A stretch of DNA of 64,000 nucleotides from Jiella pelagia. GTDB taxonomy: Bacteria; Pseudomonadota; Alphaproteobacteria; Rhizobiales; Rhizobiaceae. The notes under the pieces are model-generated. The model ran no database searches. It had not been told where the DNA came from and worked only from the letters and a program-made list of their open reading frames with translations. The stretch is from assembly GCF_026898155.1 (NCBI RefSeq), contig NZ_CP114029.1, positions 69,501 through 133,500 on the forward strand. Direction: 5' to 3'. Positions 43,943 through 52,838 of this stretch are shown piece by piece. Every line of letters begins with the position of its first letter. Positions within the stretch are counted from its first letter, which is position 1. The position numbers and the translations under genes are program-made.

Positions 43943-44314
43943 ATGGATCCTAAAACAATGAAGAAATCGTCAATACCCCTGAAGAAGCGTCTCCAAGCCG
44001 CCCAGCGATCGGCTCGTTGGCGGGAGGCGCATTCCCAGCATGTCGACACCAGGCTTCTCGACCGGATGTTGCTCGAGTCGGTCTTTTCCGTCCTCGGCGA
44101 CGGCCACACGGTTCCGAAATCGGTCACTGAGAGGTTGATGCCGGCGATTGTCGATGCGGCCGAGGTCGCCCTCGCCGAAAAGGGGAACCGGGGCAGCGAG
44201 GTCACCACAGCGGTCGGCCGACGGATGCGAACTCACCTCGCCGGGCGAACGGTAAAGAGGGCGATGCGGCTACGGCAAGACTTGGCGCAGCCCATTCCCT
44301 GCGTGTCGCCGTGA
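43943..44314 (+). CDS. Hypothetical island protein
   Basis: 123 residues, basic N-terminus (MKKSSIPLKKRLQAAQRSAR), then a helical region (RLLDRMLLESVFSVLGDGHT; AIVDAAEVALAEKGNRGSEV). Divergent from the coiled-coil gene. No family recognised. Confidence 0.5.
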   Translation: MDPKTMKKSSIPLKKRLQAAQRSARWREAHSQHVDTRLLDRMLLESVFSVLGDGHTVPKSVTERLMPAIVDAAEVALAEKGNRGSEVTTAVGRRMRTHLAGRTVKRAMRLRQDLAQPIPCVSP

Positions 44315-44366
44315 TCACCCCAAACCCGCCGACACCCCCGTTATGTCATCGTTCTCCGTCACGTTC

Positions 44367-44395
44367 TTGACATAGGGAACAAATTGTTCCATAAT
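44367..44395 (+). promoter_or_regulatory. Consensus promoter with a palindromic operator in its spacer
   Basis: TTGACA (44367-44372), 17-bp spacer, CATAAT (44390-44395). The spacer and first -10 base contain GGAACAA-A-TTGTTCC (44376-44390), a perfect palindrome around one base. A repressor binding here would block polymerase. The unit drives 44515-45480, whose genes include two HTH-type proteins, so autoregulation is plausible. Confidence 0.7.
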
Positions 44396-44419
44396 ACCAA
44401 ACACGAACTTTGGCAGCAA

Positions 44420-44490
44420 AGGCGATGAAGGCCTATCGCCCCGGGTTCGTTGAACCAGCCAAGGCCTCCGGTGCCCCCGCGCCGGAGGCC
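44420..44490 (+). promoter_or_regulatory. Structured 5' leader with three hairpins
   Basis: Between promoter and the ATG at 44515 lie GGCGAT-loop-ATCGCC (44420-44439), GGTTC-GTT-GAACC (44443-44455) and the strong GGCCTCCGG-loop-CCGGAGGCC followed by TTTCC (44463-44490). The loop GAAGGCCT of the first can also pair with AGGCCTTTC at the end of the third, so mutually exclusive folds are possible. Attenuation is inferred. Confidence 0.5.
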
Positions 44491-44514
44491 TTTCCGCTTT
44501 AGAAGGACAGCACG

Positions 44515-44925
44515 ATGAGTAAGGCACTGCACGCCATCGCCGGAGATCTTGATCTCGTCCATTCATCAGACCGGCTCAACGACGGCCGGCGCGTCGTCCA
44601 CGGCCGGCTCCAGATTTTCTCCAAGCCGGACGGCCGCAGCCGTCCGGAACTCTGGACACTCATCCACGACCCGGTCGCCGAACGGGTGACGCTGGCTTCG
44701 CTCACATATCCCGACGACGAACTCCTGATTCCGACGCAAGGTTTTCTTGAAGACCCCGCTGTCGAAGAATGGGCATCGAGGAATGTCGCGATCTGCAACC
44801 GGCTCGACGACGCCAAGGAAGCGGCGATACGGGGCATAGCGACCCGCTATCCTCGCGACAGCGTTTACGACGTCGCCGCCCGCGTCCCCGCGATCGATCG
44901 GATCGACGATGGCGCAGATCACTGA
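44515..44925 (+). CDS. Hypothetical island protein
   Basis: 136 residues with an AGAAGGA site. The middle has WTLIHDPVAERVTLASLTYP and the C-terminus a helix (NRLDDAKEAAIRGIATRYPR). It overlaps the start of the HTH gene. No family recognised; its position suggests a partner of the HTH proteins. Confidence 0.5.
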   Translation: MSKALHAIAGDLDLVHSSDRLNDGRRVVHGRLQIFSKPDGRSRPELWTLIHDPVAERVTLASLTYPDDELLIPTQGFLEDPAVEEWASRNVAICNRLDDAKEAAIRGIATRYPRDSVYDVAARVPAIDRIDDGADH

Positions 44926-45196
44926 GGAAACACGCCGCTTCCGCGCCCTCCTTTCGCTTTGTGGTCTGACCCACGCCGAGGCTGCGGAGCTTCTCGAACG
45001 AGGTCATGAGACGATCCGACAGAAAGCCTCCGGGCACAAAGACGTCACCGGCCGTGACCTCCGAGTCATTGCTGATCTCTGGCTCCGCATAGACGCTTGC
45101 GACGATGGCCTCACCGGCCGACCGGCGGATCATGCCCGGGCGATCGAATGGGCACGGCGTGCGTCGGAAACTGGTGCAACGGAAGGCGACGAATGA
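44909..45196 (+). CDS. Small HTH DNA-binding protein
   Basis: 95 residues. FRALLSLCGLTHAEAAELLE, then HETIRQKASGHKDVTGRDLR, is a Cro/XRE-like HTH. The C-terminus is helical (ADHARAIEWARRAS). It is likely to bind the palindrome in its own promoter. Overlaps both neighbours by ATGA. Confidence 0.65.
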   Translation: MAQITEETRRFRALLSLCGLTHAEAAELLERGHETIRQKASGHKDVTGRDLRVIADLWLRIDACDDGLTGRPADHARAIEWARRASETGATEGDE

Positions 45197-45480
45197 CGTT
45201 GTTTCGGGCGATGCTGGATCAACTCGGGCTTTCCGTCGACGACGCGGCAAATATCCTCGGACAATCCACGGTGACGATTCTCACGAAACGTCAGGGTGCC
45301 CGGAACGCGACTGAGGAGGACGTTTGAAAGCTGAGGGACTTCTGGTGGTCCATCCAACGAGCGAATCCCGCGACGTTGCCGGCCGGCGTCCGTGCGGCTG
45401 CCCTCGCCCGCCGGGTGCTGCGAGGCGTCTGTGGCATAGATGGGCCGGGGAAGCGGATCTACGACGACGAGGTCGCATGA
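45193..45480 (+). pseudogene. Second HTH-like protein with an in-frame TGA
   Basis: MTLFRAMLDQLGLSVDDAAN, then ILGQSTVTILTKRQG, is an HTH like its upstream neighbour. The frame meets TGA at 45325-45327 after EEDV, but continues at once with KLRDFWWSIQRANPATLPAG and closes at 45480. Trp (TGG) at that place would give a 95-residue protein paralogous to the upstream gene, so a TGG-to-TGA change is likely. Confidence 0.6.
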
Positions 45481-45911
45481 CGGCGGCGACATTGGTAGGA
45501 TGGCAGAGGCCGCTTTGGGGAACCATGGTGGCCTCTTCGATTCCGATGTGGACGCGTTCGTGGCGAGGCGCCGGCGCGTCGTTCTGGATGGCGGCCGGAT
45601 GAAAGGATGGCGGGCGCGATGGAGGCGCGGATGGAGGGCTCCAAAAGCTCCATAGTGGACTGATATCGTTGGTGTTTTTCCAACAGGATTTGCGGGCGAT
45701 GGATGGGCGGATGAGGCGCGTTGGATGGAGTGATGGAAAGCCGTTGGAGGGCTCCAAGGGGCGTCGATGGACGGCGTGTCGGAGAGATCGCAGGACGAGG
45801 CCCGGAGGGCGACGGTCGTGCCGTACGACGGTTTCATGGTGGTGTGTCGGCGAGACGGATGGAGCGTGTCGGGGGTGCCTAGTGTAGCGCGACGATCTGC
45901 GTGAGAACTCG
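45481..45911. other. 430-bp G-rich stretch without a confident gene
   Basis: Purine-skewed sequence with imperfect direct repeats around GGATGGAGGGCTCC (near 45628-45645) and GTTGGAGGGCTCC (near 45744-45757). Several short open frames exist on both strands but none has a ribosome site and family-like content. One weak candidate starts at 45500 (51 codons). Probably decayed island DNA. Confidence 0.45.
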
Positions 45912-46500
45912 TCAATTAGAGCTGGCGGCTTTGACTGTCGCTCGAGTCGGAGGGCGGCCCGGGTCGCGTTTGTGTCCGAAGGCAACACTGCGACGGTAGC
46001 TCTCGACGTTCATCTCGATGATGGTGGCGTGATGAACGAGACGATCCACCGCCGCGAGCGTCATAGCGGGGTCCGGGGATATCCTGCCCTGTCATTCGCC
46101 GAAGGGCTGATTGGCGGTGATGAGGATCGAGCGTCGTTCGTAGCGCGAGTAGATGAGTTCGAAGAGGACGATCGTCCCGGCCTGATCCTCGGTGACGTAA
46201 GCCAGATCGGGGAGAATGAGCAGATCGAAGCGGTCGAGCTTGGCGATGGTGGCCTCGAGGACCAGGTCGCGGCGGGCGATCTGGAGCTTCTGGACGAGAT
46301 CGGTGGTGCGGGCGAAGAGCACCTTGGGGCCATTTTCGACGAGGGCAAAGCCGATGGCGGCGGTCAGATGCGACTTTCCGCCTCCGGGCGGGCCGTAGAG
46401 CAGCAGGTTGGCGCCATTGGTGAGCCAGGCGCCATCCTAGCCTTGGAGATCGTCGCCACGGCGTCGAAGTCGAAGCTGTCCAGGGTTTTGCTCCAGGGTC
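45912..46500 (-). pseudogene. Degenerate IstB-like ATPase (IS21 remnant)
   Basis: Fragments in several frames match IstB: TLDSFDFDAVATISKA, then LLLYGPPGGGKSHLTAAIG (Walker A), LVQKLQIARRDLVLEATIAK, LDRFDLLILPDLAYVTEDQA and LITANQPFGE. An in-frame TGA near 46092 replaces the expected Trp before QGRISPDPAMTLAAVDRLVHH, and the frame then ends at 45912. A short deletion near 46430 removes the bases before Walker A. No IstA or ends remain. Upstream, 46501-46701 holds an unassigned fragment. Confidence 0.7.
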
Positions 46501-46786
46501 CGGCGGTTTGGCGCCGATCATCGAGGCCGCCAGGGTATCGATCCTGTCGGCCAGGGAGGACGCCCGCTTCAGCCAGAGACGCAGCCCCGATGACAGGATG
46601 GCCACGCTCGCCTCTTTGCCATAGGCGACGTCGCGGGCGAGATGGGCAAGGCATCTGGTGCTTTCGTCCATGAACCTGCTGGGTGTCGAAAGCCGCTGCA
46701 AATCACCGCGATCACTCGCTCATGCATTGAGCGATCGGCGCCGTTGGCAGGGGGGATAGCACGCGATTTGCAACAATCGTGCATAT

Positions 46787-47144
46787 TCAACCCGATATGC
46801 GACTTTTCTTCTTCAAAGACCGGTCGATGACGTTATCCTCCCTTTCAAATTGGGTAAGAAAAATCCACGTCCCGGACTCTGGATTCAGGTTTCTTAGGTC
46901 AAAGGCGCAAGCGGGAAAAACACTGTTACCAGAGTATAACGCAAGCCAAACCAAGTATTCCGTCTCAGCTACGATCTGAAAGTGAAATTCGGCGTGAAGC
47001 GCGTTTTGCGCGAAGATAGGATACTGCAGCGGCAAGAAATCCGTCAAGGCTTCGACCCAGCCATAGAAACTTGCGCCACCCGCGGTCCTCTGATGATAAA
47101 TTAGGTAATCTGTGAATTTTCTGGGATTGGTCGCGTCCGTCAAC
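46787..47144 (-). pseudogene. C-terminal fragment of an unknown protein truncated by IS256
   Basis: An open stretch of about 118 codons (TDATNPRKFTDYLIYHQRTA; FLPLQYPIFAQNALHAEFHF; EYLVWLALYSGNSVFPACAF; ending RISG) has natural-looking composition and a lower GC content than its neighbours. It lacks a start and abuts the left end of the IS256 copy at about 47145. The N-terminal half is not visible beyond the IS, so it was lost. No family recognised. Confidence 0.5.
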
Positions 47145-48492
47145 GTGGTGGAAATTTGGGTGTGACTGAAGCGGCTCCGTTTCAGGCGGCTGCGGTGGAA
47201 ATACGTGCGGTTTCGGGTTTGGTTCTGGCGGCCATGAGTTCGGCCATCGGTTCGGTCTGCATGTAGCGGTTCTGCGTCTGCCATTCGTCGTTGGCCTCGA
47301 GGAGGACGGCGCCGATGAGGCGGATGATGGAGCCTCTCGTTCGGGAAGATGCCGACGACATCGGCGCGCCGCTTCACCTCCTTGTTCAGGCGCTCCAGGG
47401 AATTGGTCGAATGGATCCGGGTCCGGTGCTGGCTGGGGAAGTCCAGATGCGCCAGCACGTCGGTCTCGCTGTCGTCGATGAAGCTGCCGAGCTTGGGGCA
47501 CTTGTCTCGGAGTTGATCGGCGACATGGCGCAGCGCCTGACTGGCAGCGGCGCGATCGGGTTGGATGAAGGCTTGGCGCATGGCAGCCGCCGCCATGCTC
47601 TGCTGCGCCTTCGGGACATAAGACAAGGCGTTGCGCATCCAGTGGACGCGGCAGCGCTGCCAGGAGGCGCTGAACACCCGGCGGATGGCCGCCTTCAGCC
47701 CTTCGTGGGCATCCGAGATCACCAGCTTCACGCCGGACAGGCCGCGGCGCACCAGGCTCTTGAGGAAGGTCGACCAGAAGGTCTCCGCTTCCGACGGGCC
47801 GATGTGGAGGCCCACGATCTCGCGCTTGCCGTCCGTGTTCACCGCCACGGCGATTATCGCCGCGACCGAGATGATCCTTCCGCCTTCGCGCTGCTTCAAA
47901 TAGGTCGCGTCCAGCCAGAGATAGGGCCAGTCGCCGGCAAGCGGGCGATCGAGGAAGCCGCCGACGCGCTCGTCGATGTCCTTGCACAGCTTCGATACCG
48001 TGCTCTTGCCGATCCCCGACAGCCCCATGGCCTGCACCAGATCGTCGACCCTGCGAGTCGAGACGCCGCTGATCCAGGCCTCCTGGATGACTGCGACCAA
48101 GGCCTTCTCCGAGAGCTTCCTCGGTTCCAGAAACGGCGGGAAGTAGCTGCCCTGCCGAAGCTTGGGGATACGAAGCTGTAAGGAGCCGAGCCGCGTGTCG
48201 AGCGAACGGTCCCGGTAGCCGTTGCGATAGGTCGCCCGCTCCAGGGTGCGTTCATGACGCCCGGCGCCGATCATGCCCTCCACGTCGGCTTCCATCAGAA
48301 GCTGCATAACACTCTCGGCAATCGTCCTCAGGAAATCGCCGTCTCCCGCTTTCGCCAGAAGCTCGGCAAGCGGTAGTCTGTCCTCGGTCATCGGGTGCTC
48401 CGGTCAGGTTGAAGTCTCGCAACTCCACCTTAGCCGGCCAATCCGGTGGCCACCTCCGTCACACCTTCTGACGTCCGATTTTCCACCACCAC
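47145..48492 (-). mobile_element. IS256-family element, frameshifted copy
   Basis: Ends carry related inverted repeats (GTGGTGGAAAT at left, the complement of GGTGGTGGAAAA at right); borders are approximate within a few bases, and no target duplication is obvious. It contains a transposase broken by one extra base. A second, different IS256-type copy follows only about 25 bases away in the opposite orientation. Confidence 0.75.
47182..48391 (-). pseudogene. IS256-family transposase with a single-base frameshift
   Basis: Full-length homology: MEADVEGMIGAGRHERTLER, LDATYLKQREGG (first Asp), LVISDAHEGLKAAIRRVF (second Asp), STNSLERLNKEVKRRADVVG (Glu). After GIFPNE the frame shifts; the expected end (SIIRLIGAVLLEANDEW and onward) is in another frame closing at 47182. 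The slip is at 47330-47336, where GAGCCTC stands for GAGCTC. Without the extra base the protein is complete. Confidence 0.85.
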
Positions 48493-48516
48493 CGTGGACA
48501 CTACCCAATTTGGCCG

Positions 48517-49906
48517 TGTCCTTGGTGGTGGTGTAGGAGGCCGCGTGCGGAGCCTTCGGCGTAGCGCAGCGCGCGGCCGACGGTAGCGCTGGCGGTCATC
48601 GCCGATCTTCGAGAAGGTTCGGGTTGCAACACCTGGAACCTGAAACGGAGACGACGATGACCGACGAGAGAATGGCGCTGATCGAGCTGATTGAGAAGCA
48701 GGCCGACAGCGACTTCGTCCGCGACATGCTGGCCTTCGCTGCCGATCGCATCATGGAGATGGAAGTGGAAGCGCGCACGGGCGCCGCGAAGGGAGCGCGT
48801 TCGCCGTTGCGCGAGGTTCAGCGGAACGGCTATCGGGATCGCGACTGGGATACCCGCGCCGGAAGGATCGCGCTGGAGATCCCGAAGCTGCGCAAGGGGA
48901 GCTACTTCCCGAGCTTTCTCGAACCACGCAGGACAGCCGAGAAGGCTTTGGTGGCCGTGATCCAGGAAGCCTATGTCCAAGGCATCTCGACACGCTCGGT
49001 CGACGATCTGGTAAAGGCCATGGGCGCCGGTGGGATGTCGAAGAGCCAAGTCAGTCGCCTCTGCGCCGACATCGACGAACGGGTGAACGTCTTCCTCTCG
49101 CGGCCGCTGGAAGGCGCCTGGCCCTATCTCTGGCTCGACGCGACCTATGTGAAGGTGCGCGAGGGCGGCAGGATCGTCAGCCGTGCCGTGATAATCGCCG
49201 TGGCGGTCAACAACGACGGCAAGCGCGAGGTCTTGGGCGTCGCGACCGGCCCGTCCGAAGCCGAGACGTTTTGGACCGAGTTCCTGCGATCTCTGGCCGA
49301 CCGCGGCCTGCGCGGCGTGAAGCTGGTCATTGCTGACGACCACAAGGGCCTGCGCGCCGCCGCCCGCCGGGTGTTCAACGCCACCCACCAGCGTTGCCGC
49401 ATTCACTGGATGAGGAACGCGCTTGCCCATGCGCCGACGAAGCAGCGCATGGCGGTGGCGGCGATGCTGAAGACGATCTTCGCCCAGGAAACCAAGGCCG
49501 ACGCCGAGAACCAGTGGGAAGTCGTTGCCGACGCTCTCCGGGAGAAACAGCCCAAGCTCGGAGCCTTGATGGACGCCTCCCGCGACGACGTGCTGGCCTA
49601 TATGTCCTTCCCACGCGAGCACTGGGCCCAGATCGCGTCGACGAACCCACTGGAACGGGTGAACCGCGAGGTGAAACGGCGGTCCGACGTCATCGGAATC
49701 TTTCCCAACGACGAGGCCATCGTCCGCCTCGTCGGCGCCCTGATGCTCGAGACGAACGACGAGTGGGCCGTGGCGCGACGCTACATGAGCCTTGAAACGC
49801 TGGCCCGCATCACCGACAATCCTACCATCAGACTGCCCGCCGTGGCAGCCTGATCAGCCTCGGACTTCTCCGAAGGTCGGCGCTCATACACCATCCCCGG
49901 GGACAT
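48517..49906 (+). mobile_element. IS256-family element, intact copy
   Basis: Left end GTGTCC-TTGG-TGGTGGTGTA-GGAG and right end (complement) ATGTCC-CCGG-GGATGGTGTA-TGAG form imperfect inverted repeats bounding an intact transposase. Borders approximate; no clear target duplication. It lies back to back with the frameshifted IS256 copy. Confidence 0.75.
48657..49853 (+). CDS. IS256-family transposase (intact)
   Basis: 398 residues from the ATG at 48657. DDE residues: [28 protein letters not shown] and [21 protein letters not shown]-terminal [19 protein letters not shown] is in frame, unlike the neighbouring copy. Different subgroup from the element at 821-2142. Confidence 0.93.
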   Translation: MTDERMALIELIEKQADSDFVRDMLAFAADRIMEMEVEARTGAAKGARSPLREVQRNGYRDRDWDTRAGRIALEIPKLRKGSYFPSFLEPRRTAEKALVAVIQEAYVQGISTRSVDDLVKAMGAGGMSKSQVSRLCADIDERVNVFLSRPLEGAWPYLWLDATYVKVREGGRIVSRAVIIAVAVNNDGKREVLGVATGPSEAETFWTEFLRSLADRGLRGVKLVIADDHKGLRAAARRVFNATHQRCRIHWMRNALAHAPTKQRMAVAAMLKTIFAQETKADAENQWEVVADALREKQPKLGALMDASRDDVLAYMSFPREHWAQIASTNPLERVNREVKRRSDVIGIFPNDEAIVRLVGALMLETNDEWAVARRYMSLETLARITDNPTIRLPAVAA

Positions 49907-49909
49907 GAT

Positions 49910-50059
49910 CTATTCCTTAGCGTAATATCCAGCGATTCTTCGCTTAGGTATTTTCAAGTCATGCGCGAGATTTGCCTGCCAATACAGGTCGCCGTAGAGC
50001 AATTTCGCGATCGCGGTAAGGGCGTCATTCGTAAAGAATTTTCGCTCAGACTCGACCAT
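49910..50059 (-). CDS. Short HTH-like protein, probably 3'-truncated by IS256
   Basis: 49 residues: NDALTAIAKLLYGDLYWQAN, then LAHDLKIPKRRIAGYYAKE, a pattern of small rhizobial HTH proteins. The TAG stop lies three bases from the IS end, so the original protein was probably longer. Confidence 0.5.
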   Translation of the reverse strand: MVESERKFFTNDALTAIAKLLYGDLYWQANLAHDLKIPKRRIAGYYAKE

Positions 50060-50388
50060 AGCCTTCCACCTCTGCATCGAACGGTGCAGCGATAACGCGA
50101 AGAGATGGCAGACTCAACAAGCCTTCATCGATTGATGAAGAAGCGACATAAATATGGGTCAACTTCCATCATGATTTGGGTCGAAACATGGTTTTGACCC
50201 ACTTTTTATCTCTTGTTTTCAATGGCTTATGGAAGAACAATTTGGCCTCAATCAAGATAATATAGCGAAATCCCGGCACGGAGGCGACGGCTGGCCCCGT
50301 CTCCCTATTGTGAGTCGTACGAGAGTTGATCCGTGCTCCAGCATATGCGGCGACTTGCCGGTGGTGGCATAGGCGGCGGCCGGCCGCG
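50060..50388. other. Intergenic region with repeated GGGTC half-sites
   Basis: No gene recognised. Three copies of a GGGTC(A/G)A motif occur close together: 50156 (forward), 50178 (forward) and 50190-50200 (inverted, GGTTTTGACCC), upstream of the minus-strand HTH fragment. They may be an operator for that protein. The rest runs into the degenerate end of the CRISPR array. Confidence 0.4.
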
Positions 50389-50613
50389 GTTTCATCCACG
50401 CCCCGCACCGGAAGCAACGCTCAATACGGCACTCGCTGCGGCTGAATGCGCCATTTCGATCCACGCCCCCGCACGGGGGCGACCTTGGGAGCGAGGCTCC
50501 CGCTTCTGTGTCTGTGTGTTTCGATCCACGCCCCCGCACGGGGGGCGACCTTCCTCGCCGCCAAGGGCGCGCCTTCGCTACTGTTTCGATCCACGCCCCC
50601 GCACGGGGGCGAC
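50389..50613 (-). CRISPR. Short type I-C CRISPR array (4 repeats, 3 spacers)
   Basis: Repeats at 50453-50483, 50518-50549 and 50583-50613 share TTTCGATCCACGCCCCCG and a GC palindrome ending GGGGGCGAC; the middle repeat has one extra G. A fourth, degenerate repeat is at 50389-50418. Spacers are 34, 34 and 33 nt. Read on the minus strand the repeat begins GTCGCCCCC and ends GGATCGAAAC, the type I-C form, and cas2-cas1 lie upstream in that orientation. The decayed repeat is therefore the leader-distal end. No spacer obviously matches this window. Confidence 0.93.
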
Positions 50614-50830
50614 TCCCTCAAGCTAAACCGTTGCCCGCATGGCGAAAAGGCGCATCTCTGCGCGAACCTGCCGCCGTGGAGGCCTAACGGCCGCCTATCG
50701 GCCGGCCCGCTAATGAAGAACCTGAACGATTTCAAAGAGCGAGGCTCGGCGCGAACCTGCCGGAAAATTCCGGCACGCTTGGGGTTCGCGCGCCACCGCG
50801 CTGCCGGGAACCTGATGCTCCTGCAGCACT
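50614..50830 (-). promoter_or_regulatory. CRISPR leader region
   Basis: 217 bases between the cas2 stop and the first (leader-proximal) repeat, with no gene. By position it is the leader holding the array promoter and the spacer-integration site. It contains hairpin-like GC segments (GGCCGCCTATCGGCC near 50688). Confidence 0.6.
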
Positions 50831-51121
50831 TCAGACGATCAGTGGCCCGCCGAGATCGGCGGCGGGTTTCGCCCCCACATGTTCGACCTTGCGCTGCCAG
50901 TTCGCGCCGAGGTGATAGTAGCGCAGGCTGTCGGCAGCCGGGTCGATGATCGCCTCCAGCCGCGCCTTCAGCTTGACCCATTCGGCCGGATCGACCTCGA
51001 TCTCGAAGACCGAATATTGCACCCTTTGGCCAAAATCGCGGCAGGCCTTGGCGATCCGACGAAGACGCCGGGCGCCGCCCGGATCAATCGTCGCGACGTC
51101 GTAGGTGACGAGGACCAGCAT
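50831..51121 (-). CDS. cas2: Cas2 (type I-C)
   Basis: 96 residues. [20 protein letters not shown] and the following [20 protein letters not shown] are typical I-C Cas2. It dimerises and joins Cas1 to integrate spacers. The start follows the cas1 stop by two bases. Confidence 0.95.
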   Translation of the reverse strand: MLVLVTYDVATIDPGGARRLRRIAKACRDFGQRVQYSVFEIEVDPAEWVKLKARLEAIIDPAADSLRYYHLGANWQRKVEHVGAKPAADLGGPLIV

Positions 51122-51123
51122 CG

Positions 51124-52158
51124 CTACTTCCAGAACCAGGGCGGATAGGCGTCGAGATCGCCGCGCAGGTGCCGCGACAGCATCTGCGCCTGGAGATAGG
51201 GCGCCAGGCCGAGCGGCGCCTTCTCGCCGATAAAGGGATGCAGCCGCTCCTCGCGCTTTCTCTCCTGCCAGGCGGTGAGCAGCGTGCGCCGGCCGTCGTC
51301 GGTGAGGAACACTGCGCCGCCGTCGCGGGTCTCGAAATCCTTCGGCCCGAGCTGGCGGCGGTTGATCAGCGAAAGCGCCAGCCGGTCGGCGAGGACGGGG
51401 CGCAGCTCCTCCATCAAATCGAGCGCAAGGCTCGGCCGGCCCGGGCGGTCGCGATGCAGGAAACCGACGGCGGGATCGAGCCCCACCGCCTCGGCGGCCG
51501 AGCGGCAGTCGTGGGTCAGAAGCGTGTAGAGGAACGACAGGAGCGCGTTCACCGGATCGAGCGGCGGGCGCCGCGAGCGGCCGGCAAACCGCATCGAGGG
51601 CTCGCCGACGCGGATCAGGTGATCGAAGACGGAGAAATAGAGCGCTGCGGCCTCGCCCTCTGCCCCGCGCAAGGCGTCGGTGCCCTCGCCGGCAAGCTCC
51701 ACCCGGCGCAGGATATGGCCGAGCCGGACGACGGCGGTCTCCAGTCCCGATCGGGCGGCCTCGCCGGCTTCCGCCCCGTGGTCCCGCAGGCCGCGCATCA
51801 GCACCTGGCGCTGGTTGGAGACCTTGCCGAGGACGATCGAGCGGACGATCTCGTTCGGCGCCTCGGACACCGCATATTGCGCCCGCCGCAGCAGGACGTT
51901 GCCCGAGACCGGCCCCTCGATCCGCGCCTGGAACCGCCCGACACGGTCGAGCAGCACGATCGTCATGCCCTTTTCGGCCGCCGCCCCGATCATCGCCGGC
52001 GAAACGAGGATCGGCCCGAACAGGACGATCGAGGTGAGCATGTGGAAGGGCACGCGGGCCCGCTCCTCGCCCTCGATCTGGACCACGGCGTTCTCGCCGT
52101 CCTTCTCCAGGGAGGCCCCTTCGGTGGTGACGTAGAGCGTGTTGAGGAGCTTCTTCAT
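51124..52158 (-). CDS. cas1: Cas1 integrase (type I-C)
   Basis: 344 residues from the ATG at 52158, which overlaps the cas4 stop. The start ([20 protein letters not shown]), [40 protein letters not shown], then [20 protein letters not shown] with the catalytic Glu/His/Asp ligands, are typical. It inserts new spacers with Cas2. Frame intact. Confidence 0.95.
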   Translation of the reverse strand: MKKLLNTLYVTTEGASLEKDGENAVVQIEGEERARVPFHMLTSIVLFGPILVSPAMIGAAAEKGMTIVLLDRVGRFQARIEGPVSGNVLLRRAQYAVSEAPNEIVRSIVLGKVSNQRQVLMRGLRDHGAEAGEAARSGLETAVVRLGHILRRVELAGEGTDALRGAEGEAAALYFSVFDHLIRVGEPSMRFAGRSRRPPLDPVNALLSFLYTLLTHDCRSAAEAVGLDPAVGFLHRDRPGRPSLALDLMEELRPVLADRLALSLINRRQLGPKDFETRDGGAVFLTDDGRRTLLTAWQERKREERLHPFIGEKAPLGLAPYLQAQMLSRHLRGDLDAYPPWFWK

Positions 52159-52440
52159 GGGCCGGCGGGTCCCGCGGCGGAGGCTTCCACGAGGAGATCG
52201 CCGAGCGCCCGGCTGCGCCAGGCGGCAGCCGAACGGGCGATCGCCTGGGGGCGGCAGAGCCTCGGCCAGCGAACAGGCCCGGCAGCGGCTTTTGTGCGGC
52301 GTCGGCGGCGGCGTCACCCCGCTCTTCAAGACGGCGGAGAGTTCGCCAATGGTCGCTTCCGTCAGCGCCCGCAGCTCGGCATCGAAGGCGACGCCGACCC
52401 GCCGCCTGGTCTCGCCGAAGAACAGCGCGCCTTCCGGCAC
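52155..52440 (-). pseudogene. cas4: Cas4 remnant: N-terminus deleted, one-base frameshift
   Basis: The C-terminal part is recognisable: [20 protein letters not shown], then CRACSLAE; the last ligand and end ([18 protein letters not shown], closing at 52155) lie in another frame. The slip is at 52256-52262 (GAGCCTC for GAGCTC). The N-terminal half, including the first Fe-S cysteine and nuclease residues, is missing where the sequence becomes dctQ. Cas4 normally selects PAM-bearing prespacers. Confidence 0.85.
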
Positions 52441-52445
52441 GGGAA

Positions 52446-52838
52446 CGCCGCTTCGGCCGCTACGTCCTCAACGACACGCCGACATGGGTCGAGCAGGCCT
52501 CCCTCGTCCTCGTCGTCTGGATCACCTTCCTCGGTGCCGCCGTCGGCGTCTGGCGCTCGACCCATCTGTCCATCGATTTCATCCGCGAGGGGCTGCCCCG
52601 TGTCCCGCGGGAAAGCCTGCGCATCCTGACCGACGTGCTCATCGGGGGCTTCGGCCTGGTCATGGCCTGGTACGGGACGAGCCTTGCGATCGGCACCTCG
52701 CGGCGGATCATGCCCATGCTCGGAATATCGGAGGGATGGCGTGCCCTCCCCCTGGGGCTTTGCGGAGCACTCATCTTCGTCTTCGCCTTCGTCAGTCTTC
52801 TCGTGCGTTTCAACACGCCGAACCGAACGGATCGCTGA
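52446..52838 (+). pseudogene. dctQ: TRAP transporter small membrane subunit DctQ, N-terminus lost
   Basis: About 130 codons in frame with Dct[41 protein letters not shown], then two further membrane helices to a TGA at 52836. The first helix and start are missing at the cas4 junction. It ends one base before the dctM start, so the operon's distal part is intact. Any TRAP function would now need another DctQ. Confidence 0.75.

Noticed and set aside
44351-44366. Alphaproteobacterial LexA box (GTTC-N7-GTTC) next to the 44367 promoter
   Set aside because: The spacing is N8 rather than N7, and the palindrome within the promoter spacer is a better operator candidate.
45193-45480. Selenocysteine at the in-frame TGA
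   Set aside because: No SECIS-like structure recognised downstream, and the expected residue at that place is Trp by context.
46787-48391. Single 534-residue transposase fusion protein
   Set aside because: It is read-through of a frameshifted IS256 transposase into flanking DNA; normal members end about 400 residues.
48501-49622. 373-codon minus-strand frame
   Set aside because: Antisense to the intact IS256 transposase.
51169-52629. 486-codon plus-strand frame over cas1 and cas4
   Set aside because: Antisense shadow; low-complexity Arg/Pro/Ala composition.
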